Source: Nigrospora sphaerica (lineage: Eukaryota; Ascomycota; Sordariomycetes; Amphisphaeriales; Apiosporaceae). Taken from it: DNA of 64,000 bases. The notes under the pieces are model-generated. The model ran no database searches, had not been told where the DNA came from, and saw only the letters and a list, made by a program, of their open reading frames with translations. Shown piece after piece: positions 1 to 11,916 of this stretch (position 1 is its first letter; each line of letters begins with the position of its first letter). The position numbers were made by a program, and so were the translations under genes. Where the stretch lies: NCBI GenBank assembly GCA_018287875.1, contig JAGVVL010000022.1:1612001-1676000 (forward strand). Direction: 5' to 3'.

Positions 1-1763
1 TACCGTGACAGTGCCCTCCATCTCGACGGCGCGCTTGACCATCTTGTGCACGAGCTCCTCGGCGGCGTGCCGCTGGCTGTCGTTGGACAGCAAGATGATG
101 TGGAAGTTGCCGTCGCCCACATGGCCGACGATGGTGCCGTACATGCCGCTCTGCTTGATGTCGTCCTTGGTCAGCTCGATGAGCTGCGGCAGGCGGCTCA
201 TGGGCACGGCGACGTCGCCCGTCCAGACGCGGTCGCCCTGCTTGGCCACGGCCTGCGTGCTCCACAGAGCCTCCTTGCGCGCGCTCCACAGCTCGGCCTT
301 CTCCTCCTCGTTGCGCGCGAACTCGAAGCTCTGGCTGCCGGCCGCCTTGGCCATGCCCTTGACCAGGCTGATCTGCTCCTTGACGCCGCTCTCGGTGCCG
401 CTGAACTTGAAGAACAGCGTCGGCGCCTCCTTCCACACCTTCTTGGTCATTCCCGCGTAGTTGATGCACTTCATCTGCTCATCGTCCAGGATCTCAACGG
501 CGGCCACGGGCACGCCGCTGCCCACGACACGGGCCACGCAGTCGGCCGCCTGCCGGATGGAACCAAACGCGCAAACGGCCACGCTGGTGCTCTGCGGCTT
601 GGTGGTCACCTTCAAGGTGGCCTCCGTGACGAGACCCAGGGTGCCCTCGCTGCCGATGAAGAGCTTGGTCAGGTCGTAGCCGGCCGACGACTTGCGCGGA
701 CGTTGGCGCGTCTTGATGACGGTGCCATCGGCGAGCACCACGGTAAGCGACAACACCCACTCCCGCATGGTGCCGTATCGGTACGCGTTTGTGCCGCTGC
801 ATCCCGTACCGATCATGCCGCCAATCATGGCACCTGGGCCCGGGTCGGGCGGAAAGAACAGGCCGTCATGGGCCAATTTCTCGTTCAGCAGCTCCCATCC
901 CACGGCCGGCTGCACCACGACATCCAGATCGCCCTTGTTCAGTTGGAGAACCTTGTTCATTCGGCCAAAGTCGATCGAGATGCCCCCGCGCGTGGGCGTG
1001 AAGTGTCCCTCCAAGCTCGTGCCACCGCTGTAGCCGACGACGGGTATCCGGCGGGAGTGGCAAATCTTCATGATCTCGGAGACTTCTTGGGTGGACGAGG
1101 GGTAGACGATGGCAAACGGGCGCTCGGAGGCGTGGGCTTGGTACGACGACCAGGCCGAAGTCGAATGGAGGTCCAGATCCCCATCGCTGGTGCTGACGTT
1201 CGCCTTGCCGACAATGGCGACGAAGTCGGCCCAGGCAGCCTCCAGATTGGCTCTTCCGAGGTCGTGTCGTATCGGGCGAGCTTGCGAGAGCGGAGCGGTC
1301 GAATTCGGGTCAGGTTCCCTGGGGCTCAGTGTGCCCATGTAGTATGAGCCAAGAGCGCCCACGACAAACACTGCGTCCACATATGTCAGCGCTACCATTC
1401 AACGCCCATGCCATATCGACTGGGCTTCGCCGGAGACCGGATCGTAAGAACGGACGTACTGAAGGTGATGGCCCAATTCCTCGAACCCGAGGAGGTGGCT
1501 CTTTCTAGCGCAAACTTCTCCCGCTCTTTGCGCTCTCGCGCGATACGCGACGATATGCTCTCGAGCATCTGACCCTGGAAAGAAGGACCGGATTTCGCCG
1601 GTCCCTTTTCGCTGGCGTAGCATCGTATGCTCTGTCGGGACCGCAGGGCGCTGGCACCGGCGCAGCCGCTGCGGGACAGGGCGGCGACGCGGGCCGGGCA
1701 GGTCGAAGGCGGCAAGCTGCGCAGCATCGCCTGGCTTTGCCGCATGGTGAGGCGCGCGGCCAT
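1..1763 (-). CDS. DLD1: D-lactate dehydrogenase (cytochrome), mitochondrial; C-terminus off the window
   Basis: FAD enzyme oxidising D-lactate to pyruvate and passing electrons to cytochrome c at the inner mitochondrial membrane. Two exons: 1763-1460 and 1370-1 (running off the edge), separated by an 89-bp intron with a GTACGT donor and a CGCAG acceptor. The first ~50 residues form an arginine-rich presequence ending near RCYAS, followed by a hydrophobic anchor (around residues 98-116) that is only complete when the intron is removed, as in yeast Dld1. The FAD_binding_4 fold follows, with GYSGGTSLEGH, PDPGPGAMIGG, GCSGTNAYRYG and GSEGTLG motifs, and then the FAD-oxidase C domain with HVGDGNFH. 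About 558 codons are present and the family is usually near 580-600, so only a few tens of residues are missing. D-lactate rather than a related 2-hydroxy acid as substrate is inferred from the family. Confidence 0.93.
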
Positions 1764-2425
1764 GGTGTCGTGTCGATGTCTGGGTCGAAGACTTCAGCTG
1801 GTCTTGGTCATCTTCGACCACCGGGCAGAAAGAGAATGGGGGTGATTTTGAGGTGCAGTGCCGGAAGACGCAATAGTAGCAAAAATCACGATATTCCGGG
1901 CTCGCAGAAATAAATGGAGCTGTCGGCTGACGGGACGATGGAGTTGCGGGGACTGGGAGCTCTCGGCGCTTATGATCCACTCTTTGCCGTGCGAATGCGG
2001 GGCGCGAGTACCTTTACTTATCAGCATCCGTTCTTGTTTGCCATCCATTAAGTACTTCTCGGCTCGGGTTCTCTTCTTCAGCTCGGGCATTCAGGTCCAT
2101 GGAGTCCCGGGCAATCGGCCTACATCTAATCTGGTAAAGAGGCGATATCACAGCGCCAATCCGGTGCTCAAAGGCTGAGACATCTTCCAATGATCGTCCC
2201 GGTAGCACTCCCATCGGTAATCCATGAGCCGAGCACAATGTCCCATCCGGGCCTACGGGCATCAGCACAAGAGGGAAGATGGGAAAGAAGATGGGGCGGG
2301 GGTGGAAGTCCGTCATGTTCAGGACGAGTACGACCCGAGCGGGGTTGCGTCGGCAGGTCTTATCTTGCATCGTGAACCAATGAGCGCCGGTCAACGGCCG
2401 CATCCCCGTCTCTTTACCAGACCCT
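1764..2425. other. Intergenic: upstream of DLD1, downstream of the next minus gene
   Basis: About 660 bases between two minus-strand genes. It must contain the DLD1 promoter. I see no convincing TATA box and no coding signal; open frames crossing it lack the G/C-ending codon bias of the neighbours. Confidence 0.6.
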
Positions 2426-3505
2426 TCATGTTCCTTCGGCCCAGTACCGGTCCAGCGCCTCTTGCCGCACCTCGTAGGCCCAATGATGGCACGTCTGGTG
2501 GACGACAGGACTCACCTCTCCCCTCTCGCCCGCCTCATCCCCGTCGTCAAACACGCTCCGGATGCCCATCTGGACATATTTCTTCAGCAGTGTTCGACGC
2601 CACCGTCCCGTCTCGCCGACGCACTTCTTCCACCGTGACACCTGTCGCTCGTCGTCGGCACAGCGGCGACCCATCCAGAAACGACAGTACCACTGGAACC
2701 AGCCACGCACATCGTAGTCGTGGGCGATCCAGCCAGAAGCCTAGTTTCCAATGTCAGCAACTGAACCAGGAGTGGTAACTGGCCGTGGCTTGCTTCTTGA
2801 ACCGATGGAAGAATGATTACGCACCTCCCATTCCTCGATGCTCTGCCCGCAGGCCACGCCGTACTTGTTCACCTCGGCGTCGTACTCGGGACTCGTGAGA
2901 TATCGCTCGATGTCCAGTCCCTCTGTCCATTCGGCCGGCAGCTCCCGCCAGTCGTCCTCAACGGTAGTCTTGAGATGGCGTGAGTACAACGGCCGCCAGT
3001 AGGAGCCCCCAAAGCAGCCCTCGCGCATGATCTCCTCGGGCGACTTGTTGGGCTGGAATTCCGGGTGCGATTCGAAATGGTAGACCCCGGACGCGTCTCT
3101 CGTCGGCGCGGGCGCGACGGCTTCCCATGACGTCCAGCCTGCCCGGATGCTTTCCAAGTCGGGATGCGTTGTGCGGGATGATGCTGGCGCGGGGCTGGCT
3201 GGCTTCGGGCGTCTTCCTCTGGCCTTGGTGCCTCCTCCACGGCCCTTCCGGTTCCCAGTCGCAACATCAGCAAGCGACGCATCACCTAGGGCGTTTTCGT
3301 TGTAGGTGGCAGGCTTCTCTGCGACCTGAGCGATACGCGCAGAAGATCGCGTAGGCTGGCCCGTCTCGAATTTCCTGCGCTTCGCTGGCGCTGTCTTGAC
3401 TTGCTGAGGTTCCGGTTCGAGGTCGTGATTGTCCAGACCCAAGCTCTGCACCAGCGCAGCGTTACGCTTCACGTTCTCGCGCCGCTTCGCTTCCCATCCA
3501 TCCAT
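2426..3505 (-). CDS. Conserved fungal protein of unknown function, probably nuclear
   Basis: Two exons, 3505-2825 and 2740-2426, encode 331 residues. The 84-bp intron has a GTGCGT donor, a CTGAC branch and a CTAG acceptor, and the frame is kept (phase 0). The N-terminal half is basic and low in complexity, with patches such as PAKRRKFE and KARGRRPKP that look like nuclear localisation signals. The C-terminal 150 residues are rich in aromatic and charged residues (WFQWYCRFW, VSRWKKCVG, WRRTLLKKYV, VHQTCHHWAYEVR) and look like a compact conserved domain. I recall such sequences among conserved fungal hypothetical proteins but know no function. The spliced reading places an aspartate/histidine-containing segment (GWIAHDYDVRGW) across the start of exon 2, which supports the join. 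Confidence 0.85.
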
Positions 3506-5248
3506 GGCGCCCGGCGAGAGATATATCCCGTGAAATAGAGGAGCGAAAACTGATCGGTCTGAAAGCTATACCAGGGCGTGTTACACATTACAAACGATCA
3601 TATTGCGGCGGCTCGAATGTCCCCTACGTCATGGTACAAAGAAACGTCTTGGCTAGAGTCCTTACCTTCCGCATTTACGCCAGCGATGGCCCCACTGTCA
3701 AGGCCAGGGCCCCGATTCAATACCTCCGATCTCATCTTCGCTAATCTCTAGCGTTGATTCGTCCCGATCCCAGTTGGCTCAATGATGGTGAAAAATCGTC
3801 TATTGTGAGCAAAAATGCACAAAAAGAGTAAACGAAGAGCAAAATGAGATGCAAAACATACAACACCGAGGATTCCCAGGTCGTCACCGACCCTAGTACT
3901 AATTCGGCGCTTTCCAGCTTATCTATGGGAGAGCGGACGGGATCCCGAGTTTTCTGGAAGCTATGGTCGTATGTGATATGAGGTTCAGCTAACAAACATC
4001 ATTTGTAATATCACCAACTCAGCTACAAGCAGACCATCAACATCGTTGAAAGCGCTGCAAATATCAGTCAGGGGAGCGCTTCCTATGTATATACTTCGGT
4101 GTAGCTATTCACATTGTTATGAAACGATGCACACCTTCCGGCATGTTACCATTTTGCCTCGTACTGCCCCCGCCACATCACCGAGCTCAACGAAAGCACT
4201 CACTCACTTACATTATGGCGACTCGCATATCACGATTTGCAACTTGGTCGGCCTTTTTCCTCTAGCTTTTCTACGACTTTCAAGTCGACGGGGCTCCTTG
4301 TGTTTGTTTTCTGAGGTCTTCACTACCATGGTCGATTGCAACCTTGGGCGCTGTTGACTGATACACGGCAAGAGAAACAGTGAATGTTTTTGCGCACTCT
4401 TCCTGGCACATATATCTTGTCTTTTACTTTACTACACGGTGGACATGAACGCCTGACCAACGGCGGCCGATATGAGCTTGTCGAGTTCACAAGGCCTATA
4501 CAGGAGGGTGGTCTTGTGTGGAACGCGGGAACACAGTCAACGTGGCGACGGAGGCGGCTTCAACGGTGGCCTGGCCAGTCCGGAATAATCCAGACTTATC
4601 CATCCTCGGGACGCCTTGTGTCGTCGAGTTGCACGGGCTATCTGACACGGGCGCTACCGGCACCAGGTCCCGATGCGGATGTCTACGACCGGCTCGAGGA
4701 TCATGGTCTGCATTCCTTCCCCGTGACCTGTTCGACACGCCCCTTAGATACGTACTCCTGCTTCTGGAGTGCAGAAGCTGCTGGGGAGCTTGGTGGGAGA
4801 GGAGATGGTTCCTGGTCCGTGAAGCGGCGATGGGCAGTCGGCTGGACGATAAAGCAACTCACCCCTACTCCCAAGTCCCTCATGCAACTTCTTCTTGGGC
4901 CCGAGGCCGACGATGGCTTCTCCCCACCACGCACGGCCCGGGTGCGAAGGAGCAATTGGCTCACCGTGAAGCCTCGGCATTGGAAAATCCAGGGCCGGTT
5001 CCACGTGGACCAGAGTCGACCGGTGCTGCCAATCCAACCGTGCGCTCTCTCTCCTCGCGGGCGGTGACCCGTCCATCCTTGGGGAGGGCGTATGTAAAAG
5101 GGGCCACCAATGGCGAAAGGGCGCCTTGTCGTCAGCTGAAGTACCCTCCCGAGTTTCGGGCAAAGTTCCGATGAGGCCGGGGGGGGGGCTGGGTGAATGA
5201 CACGATGAGGCTTGGAACAATGTTTGCACGCCTTGGCCTGCATCTCGC

Positions 5249-5255
5249 GGCTAAA
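5249..5255 (+). promoter_or_regulatory. Candidate XlnR/Xyr1-type site GGCTAAA
   Basis: GGCTAAA lies about 1.3 kb upstream of the GH115 start codon and matches the core bound by fungal xylanolytic activators. A GGCTAG lies at 5487-5492. Both are short and could occur by chance; relevance is inferred from the xylan-related function of the downstream gene. Confidence 0.3.
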
Positions 5256-5939
5256 TGGGATGACAGGGCCCTTTCTCCATTTCTCCGCAGCCTCCCCGCC
5301 ATTAGGATGGGGTGCGAAGACCGTCGGTGAGGGGGGCAAGGGTTCTCCAACTTTGGTTCCAGCACCCGGGGTGAATTGGCAAATCACCAACCCAATCCTG
5401 CCAACCAACAGAGAAGCGCAGGCGATGGGCGAATGGATCTCGATCATTTTGGTTGGAGATGAGGTGCAAGGCACACGCGCGTAGTAGGCTAGGCCCAGCG
5501 CTCAAAATGAGCTGGACGAAGTCCAGAAAGAGCAGCCGCGTCGTTAAGTGTTCCGATGACCCTGGCAAGGCAGATTACGCAGTTTACCAGCTGGAGGCCC
5601 TTTCAAGTGGTGAGCCGGCCGTCCGCAGGGTGACTACCTAATTTACACCTTTTGGCCATGTCAGAGTCTGGCGCGGTTCCTATGGCAAAGTCATGTCATG
5701 GACGAAACATGGAGGCCAAGGTAATTTACGTACATGACGGGACGCGTGCCAGTGGCAAGGAGGTCACACTGTTCAATTTGAACGCGCTGGACGGATCAAC
5801 CACGAGGGCAGGTTTTACCCCATGATAAAAGTGCCTGAAGCCCCCCGGCCCTGGGGGCTCTCCCCCACTGTAGGCTCGGCTCCAGGCCAGCGGTTAGTGC
5901 ACTGCGGGGAAACCCCCAGCGCGCCCAGTCGGCCCCAGC

Positions 5940-5966
5940 GTGCCCAGCGTGCCCAGCGTGCCCAGC
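5940..5966. repeat. 9-bp tandem repeat GTGCCCAGC, three exact copies
   Basis: Three adjacent copies of GTGCCCAGC, preceded by decayed relatives (GCGCCCAGT, GGCCCCAGC) from about 5921. It lies about 600 bp upstream of the GH115 gene, in sequence also dense in CreA-like GGGG/CCCC cores. Confidence 0.85.
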
Positions 5967-6432
5967 CAATGACTGCATAACCCCTCCGCTCGTCAAGAAT
6001 GGATCGTCGGCAGGCCGGCCTCTCTTTCCAGCTCGGCAACGGTTGGGGTCACCACGGGACGACTTCCCAGGCCCAGACAACGGGTGACTATCCGGCCTTG
6101 ACTCGCCCAGTTCCTGAGGTGGAAGCTAGTGAGCTTTTCACGCCGTTCCTGTCGGGGCCCTGCCCGGGGTCAATTTACCCGCGAACCAGCTTCTGCCTTG
6201 GTTTCCCGTCTCCCCGCCCATGGGGCCTTCCGGGGTACCTGGGGCTCCTGTGGCCTCTCTGCCGTCTCCGCTGCTGGTCCCGCGCGCCTTTTATCCAGCT
6301 CCCGAGAGTAGGCGTCCCTTGGGCTATCCATATGCGACCTGACGCTATAGATCCGGAAGCGATGCGCCCATGGGGCGGATGCGAGGGTGAAGAGGGCCGA
6401 CGCTGCGGGGGGCCTGCTCGTTGACCGTCACC

Positions 6433-6448
6433 ACCCAGCCGGCTGGGT
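6433..6448. promoter_or_regulatory. 16-bp perfect palindrome abutting the GH115 TATA box
   Basis: ACCCAGCCGGCTGGGT is its own reverse complement and ends three bases before the TATA element. Each arm contains GGCTGG. The position suggests a dimeric regulator site for the GH115 gene. Confidence 0.5.
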
Positions 6449-6451
6449 CGC

Positions 6452-6458
6452 TATATAA
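6452..6458 (+). promoter_or_regulatory. TATA box of the GH115 gene
   Basis: TATATAA, about 107 bases before the start codon at 6565. It is the only good TATA element close to the gene. Confidence 0.65.
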
Positions 6459-6564
6459 TGTCGGGTGTCGTCTGCTTTCACAGCGACGTATGTAATCGGT
6501 TTGGGTGCATGGTACTCGGCCTGGTTGATCGGCCTGCCATAATAGTCGCATCTCCCCTTCCACC

Positions 6565-9500
6565 ATGCGCTGCTGCCTCACCCGCGGCCTCGTGTCGCTC
6601 CTGGCGACAGGCGCCGCCCCGCTGGCCTCTGCCCTGGGTCAGGCCCCCGTCATCAGCTTCGAGGAAGCTGAGGGCGGCCTCCAGCTGGCCGGCGGTCCCG
6701 TGGCCAAGCCCCAGATTTTGGTCTCGTCCGAGGATTACTGGGGTGTGATTCGCGCCGCCGGCGACCTGGCCGTTGACTTTGGCCGCGTTACCGGCACCAA
6801 CTTCTCCCTTAGCAACGGCGAGGCCGGTGCCGAGCCTGCCGCCTACGAGTATCGCCCAATTACGAATAACTACACCGTGGTAAGTGAAGTCTCCTTCTTT
6901 TACCCCCTGTCCCTATATGGTGCGGGAGAGCACAGGCCTGACCATGCCACCATTTAGTATTCCGTGAAAGACACAGAGTACTTCCACGGCCCCAAGTACG
7001 ACGAGCCGGCTGCCGCCGACACCCTCATTATTGCTGGCACCATTGGTTCGTCCAAGGTCATCGACGATCTCATCTCCAGTGGCAAGCTGGACGTCTCCGA
7101 AATCGAGGGCAAATGGGAATCCTTTGTCAGCCAGTTGGTCGAAAGCCCAATCCCCGGATGTGAGAAGGCCGTCGTGATCGCCGGCAGCGACCCGCGTGGC
7201 GCCATCTACGGCATCTACGACATCAGTGAACAGATCGGCGTCAGCCCGTGGTACTGGTGGGCCGACGTGGCCATCAAGCAGAACAAGAACATCTGGTTCC
7301 TCCCTGAGGGTAAGGTCCAGGGCCCCCCTTCGGTCAAGTACCGCGGCTTCTTCCTCAACGACGAGCAGCCCGGCTTGACGGGCTGGGTCAGCCAGAACTA
7401 CGCCGACACGCCCACCAGCGTCGGGTACAACCAATACTTCTACGCCAATGTCTTCGAGGTCCTCCTGCGCCTGCGCGCCAACTACCTCTGGCCCACCGTC
7501 TGGGGATCCATGTTTGAGATCGACGACCCGGCCAACCAGCCGTTCGCGGATGCGTGGGAGATCGTGCTGGGCAGCTCCCATACCGAGCCCATGATGCGCG
7601 CCCAAAACGAGTTCGGCAAGTTCTACATCAACAACGGCATGGGGCCCTGGGCCTACAACCTGAACAACGAGACCATCGACGAGTACTTTGTCTACGGCGC
7701 CCAGCGTGCCAAGCCCTACGCCCGCAACAGCTTGTGGACCATGGGCATGCGAGGCACCGGCGACACCGCCATCGAGGGCCTCGGATACGATGCCATCGTC
7801 AGCATGCTCGAGACGCTGGTCAAGAACCAGAGAAACATCATCGAGGACGTCCTCGAGACGAACGTCACCAAGGTGCCGCAGATGTGGTGTTTATACAAGG
7901 AGGTCATGACGTACATCTTCGAGGGCCTGGAAATCCCCGAGGACATCACGCTCCTCTGGGCCGACGACAACTGGGGAAACCTGCGCCGCGTGCCTATAGA
8001 CGACGAGTCGAAGCGCTCGGGCGGTGCAGGCGTGTACTACCACTTCGACTACGTCGGCGACCCCAGGAACTACAAGGTTGGTGGCCACATCTCCCCTTAT
8101 TTCCATCCAGGAGAAGGATTGGCTAACGTGCGGGCGCGTCTGTAGTGGATCAACACCATTCAGCTGGAGAAGACGGCCGAGCAGATGCACCTCGCCTACG
8201 CCAACGGTGCCGATCGCATCTGGATCGTCAACGTCGGCGACCTGAAGCCCCTGGAGCTGCCCATCAGCCACTTCTTTGACATGGCGTATGACGCCAAGAA
8301 ATGGCACATCGACAGTACGACCGAGTGGCTCTCGGCCTGGGTCACGCGCGAGTTTGGCACCGAGCACACCGACGACATCACCGACATTCTGACACGCTAT
8401 GGTATGTACGCCGGCCGACGCAAGTTCGAGCTGGTCGAGACCCACGTCTACTCAAACATCAACTACAACGAGGGCGATGCCGTGCTCGCCCAGTGGGCGG
8501 CGCTGGCCGACGACGCCCAGGCTGTCTACGATGCGCTCGACGAGGCCTCGCAGCCGGCCTTTTTCGAGATGATCCTGCACCCCATTCTCGGCGGACAGCT
8601 CGTCCACAAAGTGTACATCAACGCCCAGAAGAACATCATCTACGCCAACCAGCGCCGTAACTCGGCCAACGACATGATCGCGCAGGTGCTGTCGGACTTT
8701 GAGGCCGACGGCGACCTCACGGCGCGGTGGGACGAGCTGCTCGACGGCAAGTGGGAGCGCATGATGGACCAGACACACTTTGGCTTCGACGGGTACTGGC
8801 AGCAGCCGATGCGCAACATCCTGCCGGCCATGAGCTACGTGCAAACGGCCGTGGGCGCCGTTGCGGGCGCCGTGGGTGTCGCGGTCGAGGGCCTCAACGC
8901 CAGTGTACCGGGCGACGACAAGTACCACTCCAACTCGGGCAACACTTTGACGCTGCCGCCGCTGGACCCGTACGGGCCGGCGACACGCTGGTTCGACGTG
9001 TTCGCGCGAGCGCCGCGGGCCTGCGACTGGAAGGCCCAGTCAGACACGCCGTGGGTCAAGCTGTCGCAGTACGAGGGCACGACGGGCCCGGGCAACGGCA
9101 GCGACGCGCGTGTCTACGTCTCGGTCGACTGGGAGGCGGCGCCACAGATCGTTAACAACACGGTCGCCACGTTCAACTTCAGCACCGGCTGCGGCGAGCG
9201 CGGCTTCTCCAAGAACTTCTACCGCTCCCCCATCATCCAGCTGCCCATCAACCTGCGCGCCGTCCCCTCCAACTTCACCGAGGGCTTCGTCGAGTCCGAC
9301 AAGCACGTCGCCATCGAGGGGCCCAACTACCAGCGCATTTACCACCCCGGAGGCGGCAACGGCAACGCTTCGTCGTCGTCCAACCTGACGTACCACACGC
9401 TGAAGAACTACGGCCGCACGTACGGCGGCGTGACGCTCTGGCCGCAATCGGCAGGGCAGGTATCACCGGACAGCGCGCCGGCGCTTGAGTACGACGTGTA

Positions 9501-10083
9501 CCTGTTCACGAACGCGAGCAAGGCCAACGTGACGCTGTACCTGTCGCCGACGCAGAACTACCTGTCGGACCACCACCCGTTGGAGTTTGCCGTATCGCTG
9601 GCGCCGGCCGGGTCGGCGGACAAGGCGGCGCCCAAGGTCCAGCGCTTCATCGGCGACGCCGTGGGCGAGTCCATGCCCGAGGGCTGGGGCTACGCCGTAG
9701 GCGACGCCGTCTGGGGCGTGCACAAGGGGCACAAGACGACGACGACGTGGAACGTGACGCGCGAGGGCGCCTACACGCTGCGCGTCTGGGGCCTCGCCCC
9801 GAGCGTCATCGTGCAGAAGGTCGTCGTCGACCTCGGCGGCGTCCGCCCCAGCTACCTCGGGCCCCCCGAGAGCTTCCTCGTCGGCCGCGACCGCCGCGGC
9901 GCCTACAACGGCACCAGCTTCGCCGCCCAGGCCACCGTCCTCGGCGGCCACAACCGAACCGCCCTGGCCGTCGCCAAGGGTACCAACGGCCAGAGCCCCA
10001 GCGCCGCCGGTGTGGCGGCCGCCTCAGCCGGCTGGCTACTGTGGACGGCGGTCCTCGCGGCGGCCGTCGCCGTATGGGCGTAG
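6565..10083 (+). CDS. GH115 xylan alpha-1,2-glucuronidase, secreted, with GPI-anchor-like tail
   Basis: Three exons, 6565-6879, 6958-8076 and 8146-10083, give 1,123 residues. The introns are 78 and 69 bp (donors GTAAGT and GTTGGT, second branch GCTAAC), both phase 0. The start has a good context (CACCATGC) and opens a signal peptide of about 23-25 residues. GH115 enzymes remove (4-O-methyl)glucuronic acid from internal xylose units of glucuronoxylan. Family landmarks are RGFFLNDEQPGLTGW near residue 233, SSHTEPMMRAQNEF near 310 and VGDLKPLELPISHFFDMAYD near 509; the last two flank the second intron. The final ~25 residues are hydrophobic and end at the stop without a charged tail, after a small-residue stretch (QSPSAAG), which is the pattern of a GPI-attachment signal. 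Many N-glycosylation sequons are present. Family assignment is firm; GPI anchoring is inferred. Confidence 0.93.
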
Positions 10084-10524
10084 ATGCGATTAGCCTGTTA
10101 GAGGTCCGGAACGGAGACCGAAGTCATGATAATGTGTCAACCTGTTGTAATGATGATCAAAATATAAGCACACAATCACGAATTTATACGTACTTACGTG
10201 CACACCTAGAAAGTTATACGGGTTTCATTGTACGGGTGCTCCGGCTCGTAGAGAGGTTGGAAGCCCACATCCCCGCCTCGTGGTCGACGCCGAGTCGACC
10301 AGGATTTGAGACGAACACACTACCAATGGCATTCTCAAGCCATGCCGACACCAAATCAACATTTCATCAGCGCTGTTGCGATTTACCATTGTTCGACGGT
10401 ATCAAAGAAAAGGATGAAAGACTGATGAATTTTACGCGGCGCGATATTCCTATATGTATGTGCATAAGCTGCTCTATTTTCAACAACCAACGAATTCCGA
10501 CCAATCGTAAAGATTGGATCAAAA

Positions 10525-10621
10525 GCTCGGTTAGCTCAGTTGGTTAGAGCGTCGTACTAATATCTTCTTCGGAAAATATCATGTAATGCGAAGGCCATGA
10601 GTTCAAGCCTCATACTGAGCA
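10525..10621 (+). tRNA. tRNA-Ile(AAU): tRNA-Ile(AAU) with a 23-nt intron
   Basis: A full cloverleaf can be folded. The acceptor arms GCTCGGT (10525-10531) and ACTGAGC (10614-10620) pair with one G-U. The D-arm is GCTC/GAGC, the anticodon stem TCGTA/TGCGA, and the T-arm ATGAG/CTCAT closes the loop TTCAAGC. The anticodon AAU is at 10559-10561 with A37 at 10562. The intron, about 10563-10585, sits at the canonical 37/38 position. A run of six T at 10626-10631 would terminate RNA polymerase III. Confidence 0.95.
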
Positions 10622-10852
10622 TAAATTTTTTGCGGTGTTTCAACCTAACACAAGTCGTTTGTCTTTCCACGTTGCCCTTCTTTTTTAGTTCTGTTTGATC
10701 ACGAAGGGTCGGTGGCGAACCATGTATCATATGGATCATTTGTAGACATGGACTATCATTGACACGCTGTGAAAAGTGTTGCGGCCGCAGGGGACAAGAA
10801 CGCGACAAAATACAACTGACGCCATTTCCTGTTCACCTGTTCTCACGTCTTT

Positions 10853-10898
10853 CATGTTCAGCTGTCATCAAATCTCAGGTGAGTGACAGCTGAACGTG
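10853..10898. repeat. Inverted repeat, 15-bp arms (14 matched), 16-nt loop
   Basis: The left arm 10853-10867 (CATGTTCAGCTGTCA) is the reverse complement of 10884-10898 (TGACAGCTGAACGTG) with one mismatch that would be a G-U pair in RNA. The loop is 10868-10883. It lies in an AT-rich non-coding segment about 230 bp downstream of the tRNA. Confidence 0.85.
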
Positions 10899-11916
10899 GC
10901 GCTTAAAATCAGCCCATAATCTGTTCGTCGTCCAATGGCAATCGACGTCGAAGACCATCACTCCTCGACGGCGTGGAGGCAATAGACGCGATAGAACAGA
11001 AATCCTTGGTGCCCGCAAAGCTGAGCCTAGAGTAGCGACGGATACATGCTTGCAGTCAAGCGCGCCGGCGCGGGGGGGAGCTTGGGTGAAAGCGAACGCC
11101 ACCATAATCTAGAACACCAGCCTAAAACTGCATTGGGACCCCCTTTTTTTCCTCTGACAGGACCGTCCGGGTTCCAGACTGTGCCTGGACGGGTAGCCCA
11201 ACGGTCGGTCGCTAGGGATGAATCGCGTTTGATGGTAGTATGAAAGGCTTGTCGTCTCTCGGGCGCTTGCCAGCATAGTCGCTCCTGGGGCCCCGACTCA
11301 GCTGCCTACCACTAGGGTGATGACCAGCGAGCTGCTTTCCCCCGCTGTGCAGGCCTGGACCCCAGGCCCAGAACGCGTGCTGCCGCGGCTGCTGCCGGTC
11401 ACGCGGAGGTGAGGCTCTTGCAGCATCGTCTGTCAAAGCTGGGCTGGGTCGCGCATTCAGGGGGGGAGAAGAGAAGACTGGCGATAATCACGCTTGCTTG
11501 ACGCTGGTCAAGCTCCCTACCAGGTGAAGGCCGCCCGATCCATCGCCCACCACTCTCGCCACTGCGCCGAGATCCCGGAACGAGACTGCTGGGCTGCATG
11601 GAGAGGCGTCCGGCAGGCAGCTGAAAATCCCCGGCTATCGAGGAGGGCGGTCGATCGGCCGGGCTTGGCACGCGCGCCAGCGTCCGAGAGCAGCGCTCGA
11701 GCGAACGAGCCGCTGGGTCGGACGTGCTGTGCAAGGAGTTAGCGCCGCACGTCTCCATCGCCCGCGCGATCCGGCTGTCAGGACCGCCCGTTGGCAACGC
11801 AGAGCTTTGCCCGCTTGCGGCCTAGGCCCAGGTACAAGCTCTCCCGTGTCAGCTGAGAGAGGCCCATGTGGTTGAAGGGACTGTCGGGCCCAGGCGTGGC
11901 TTCAATGTCCGACGGG

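Larger units (their letters stand above)
3506..6564. other. Intergenic, including the GH115 promoter
   Basis: About 3.1 kb. The part at 3,550-4,350 is relatively AT-rich; the rest is GC-rich. A 9-bp tandem repeat and candidate xylan-regulator sites are listed separately. Open frames of up to 257 codons (around 4.4-5.5 kb) on both strands lack codon bias or recognisable domains, and I regard them as chance. Confidence 0.6.

Noticed and set aside
46..1347. 433-codon plus-strand open frame
   Set aside because: It is the antisense shadow of the DLD1 coding sequence; the minus strand has the conserved FAD-enzyme motifs.
4384..5474. Overlapping 218-257 codon frames on both strands
   Set aside because: No domain, no third-position G/C bias, no splice pattern; several frames are open at once, which is typical of GC-rich non-coding DNA.
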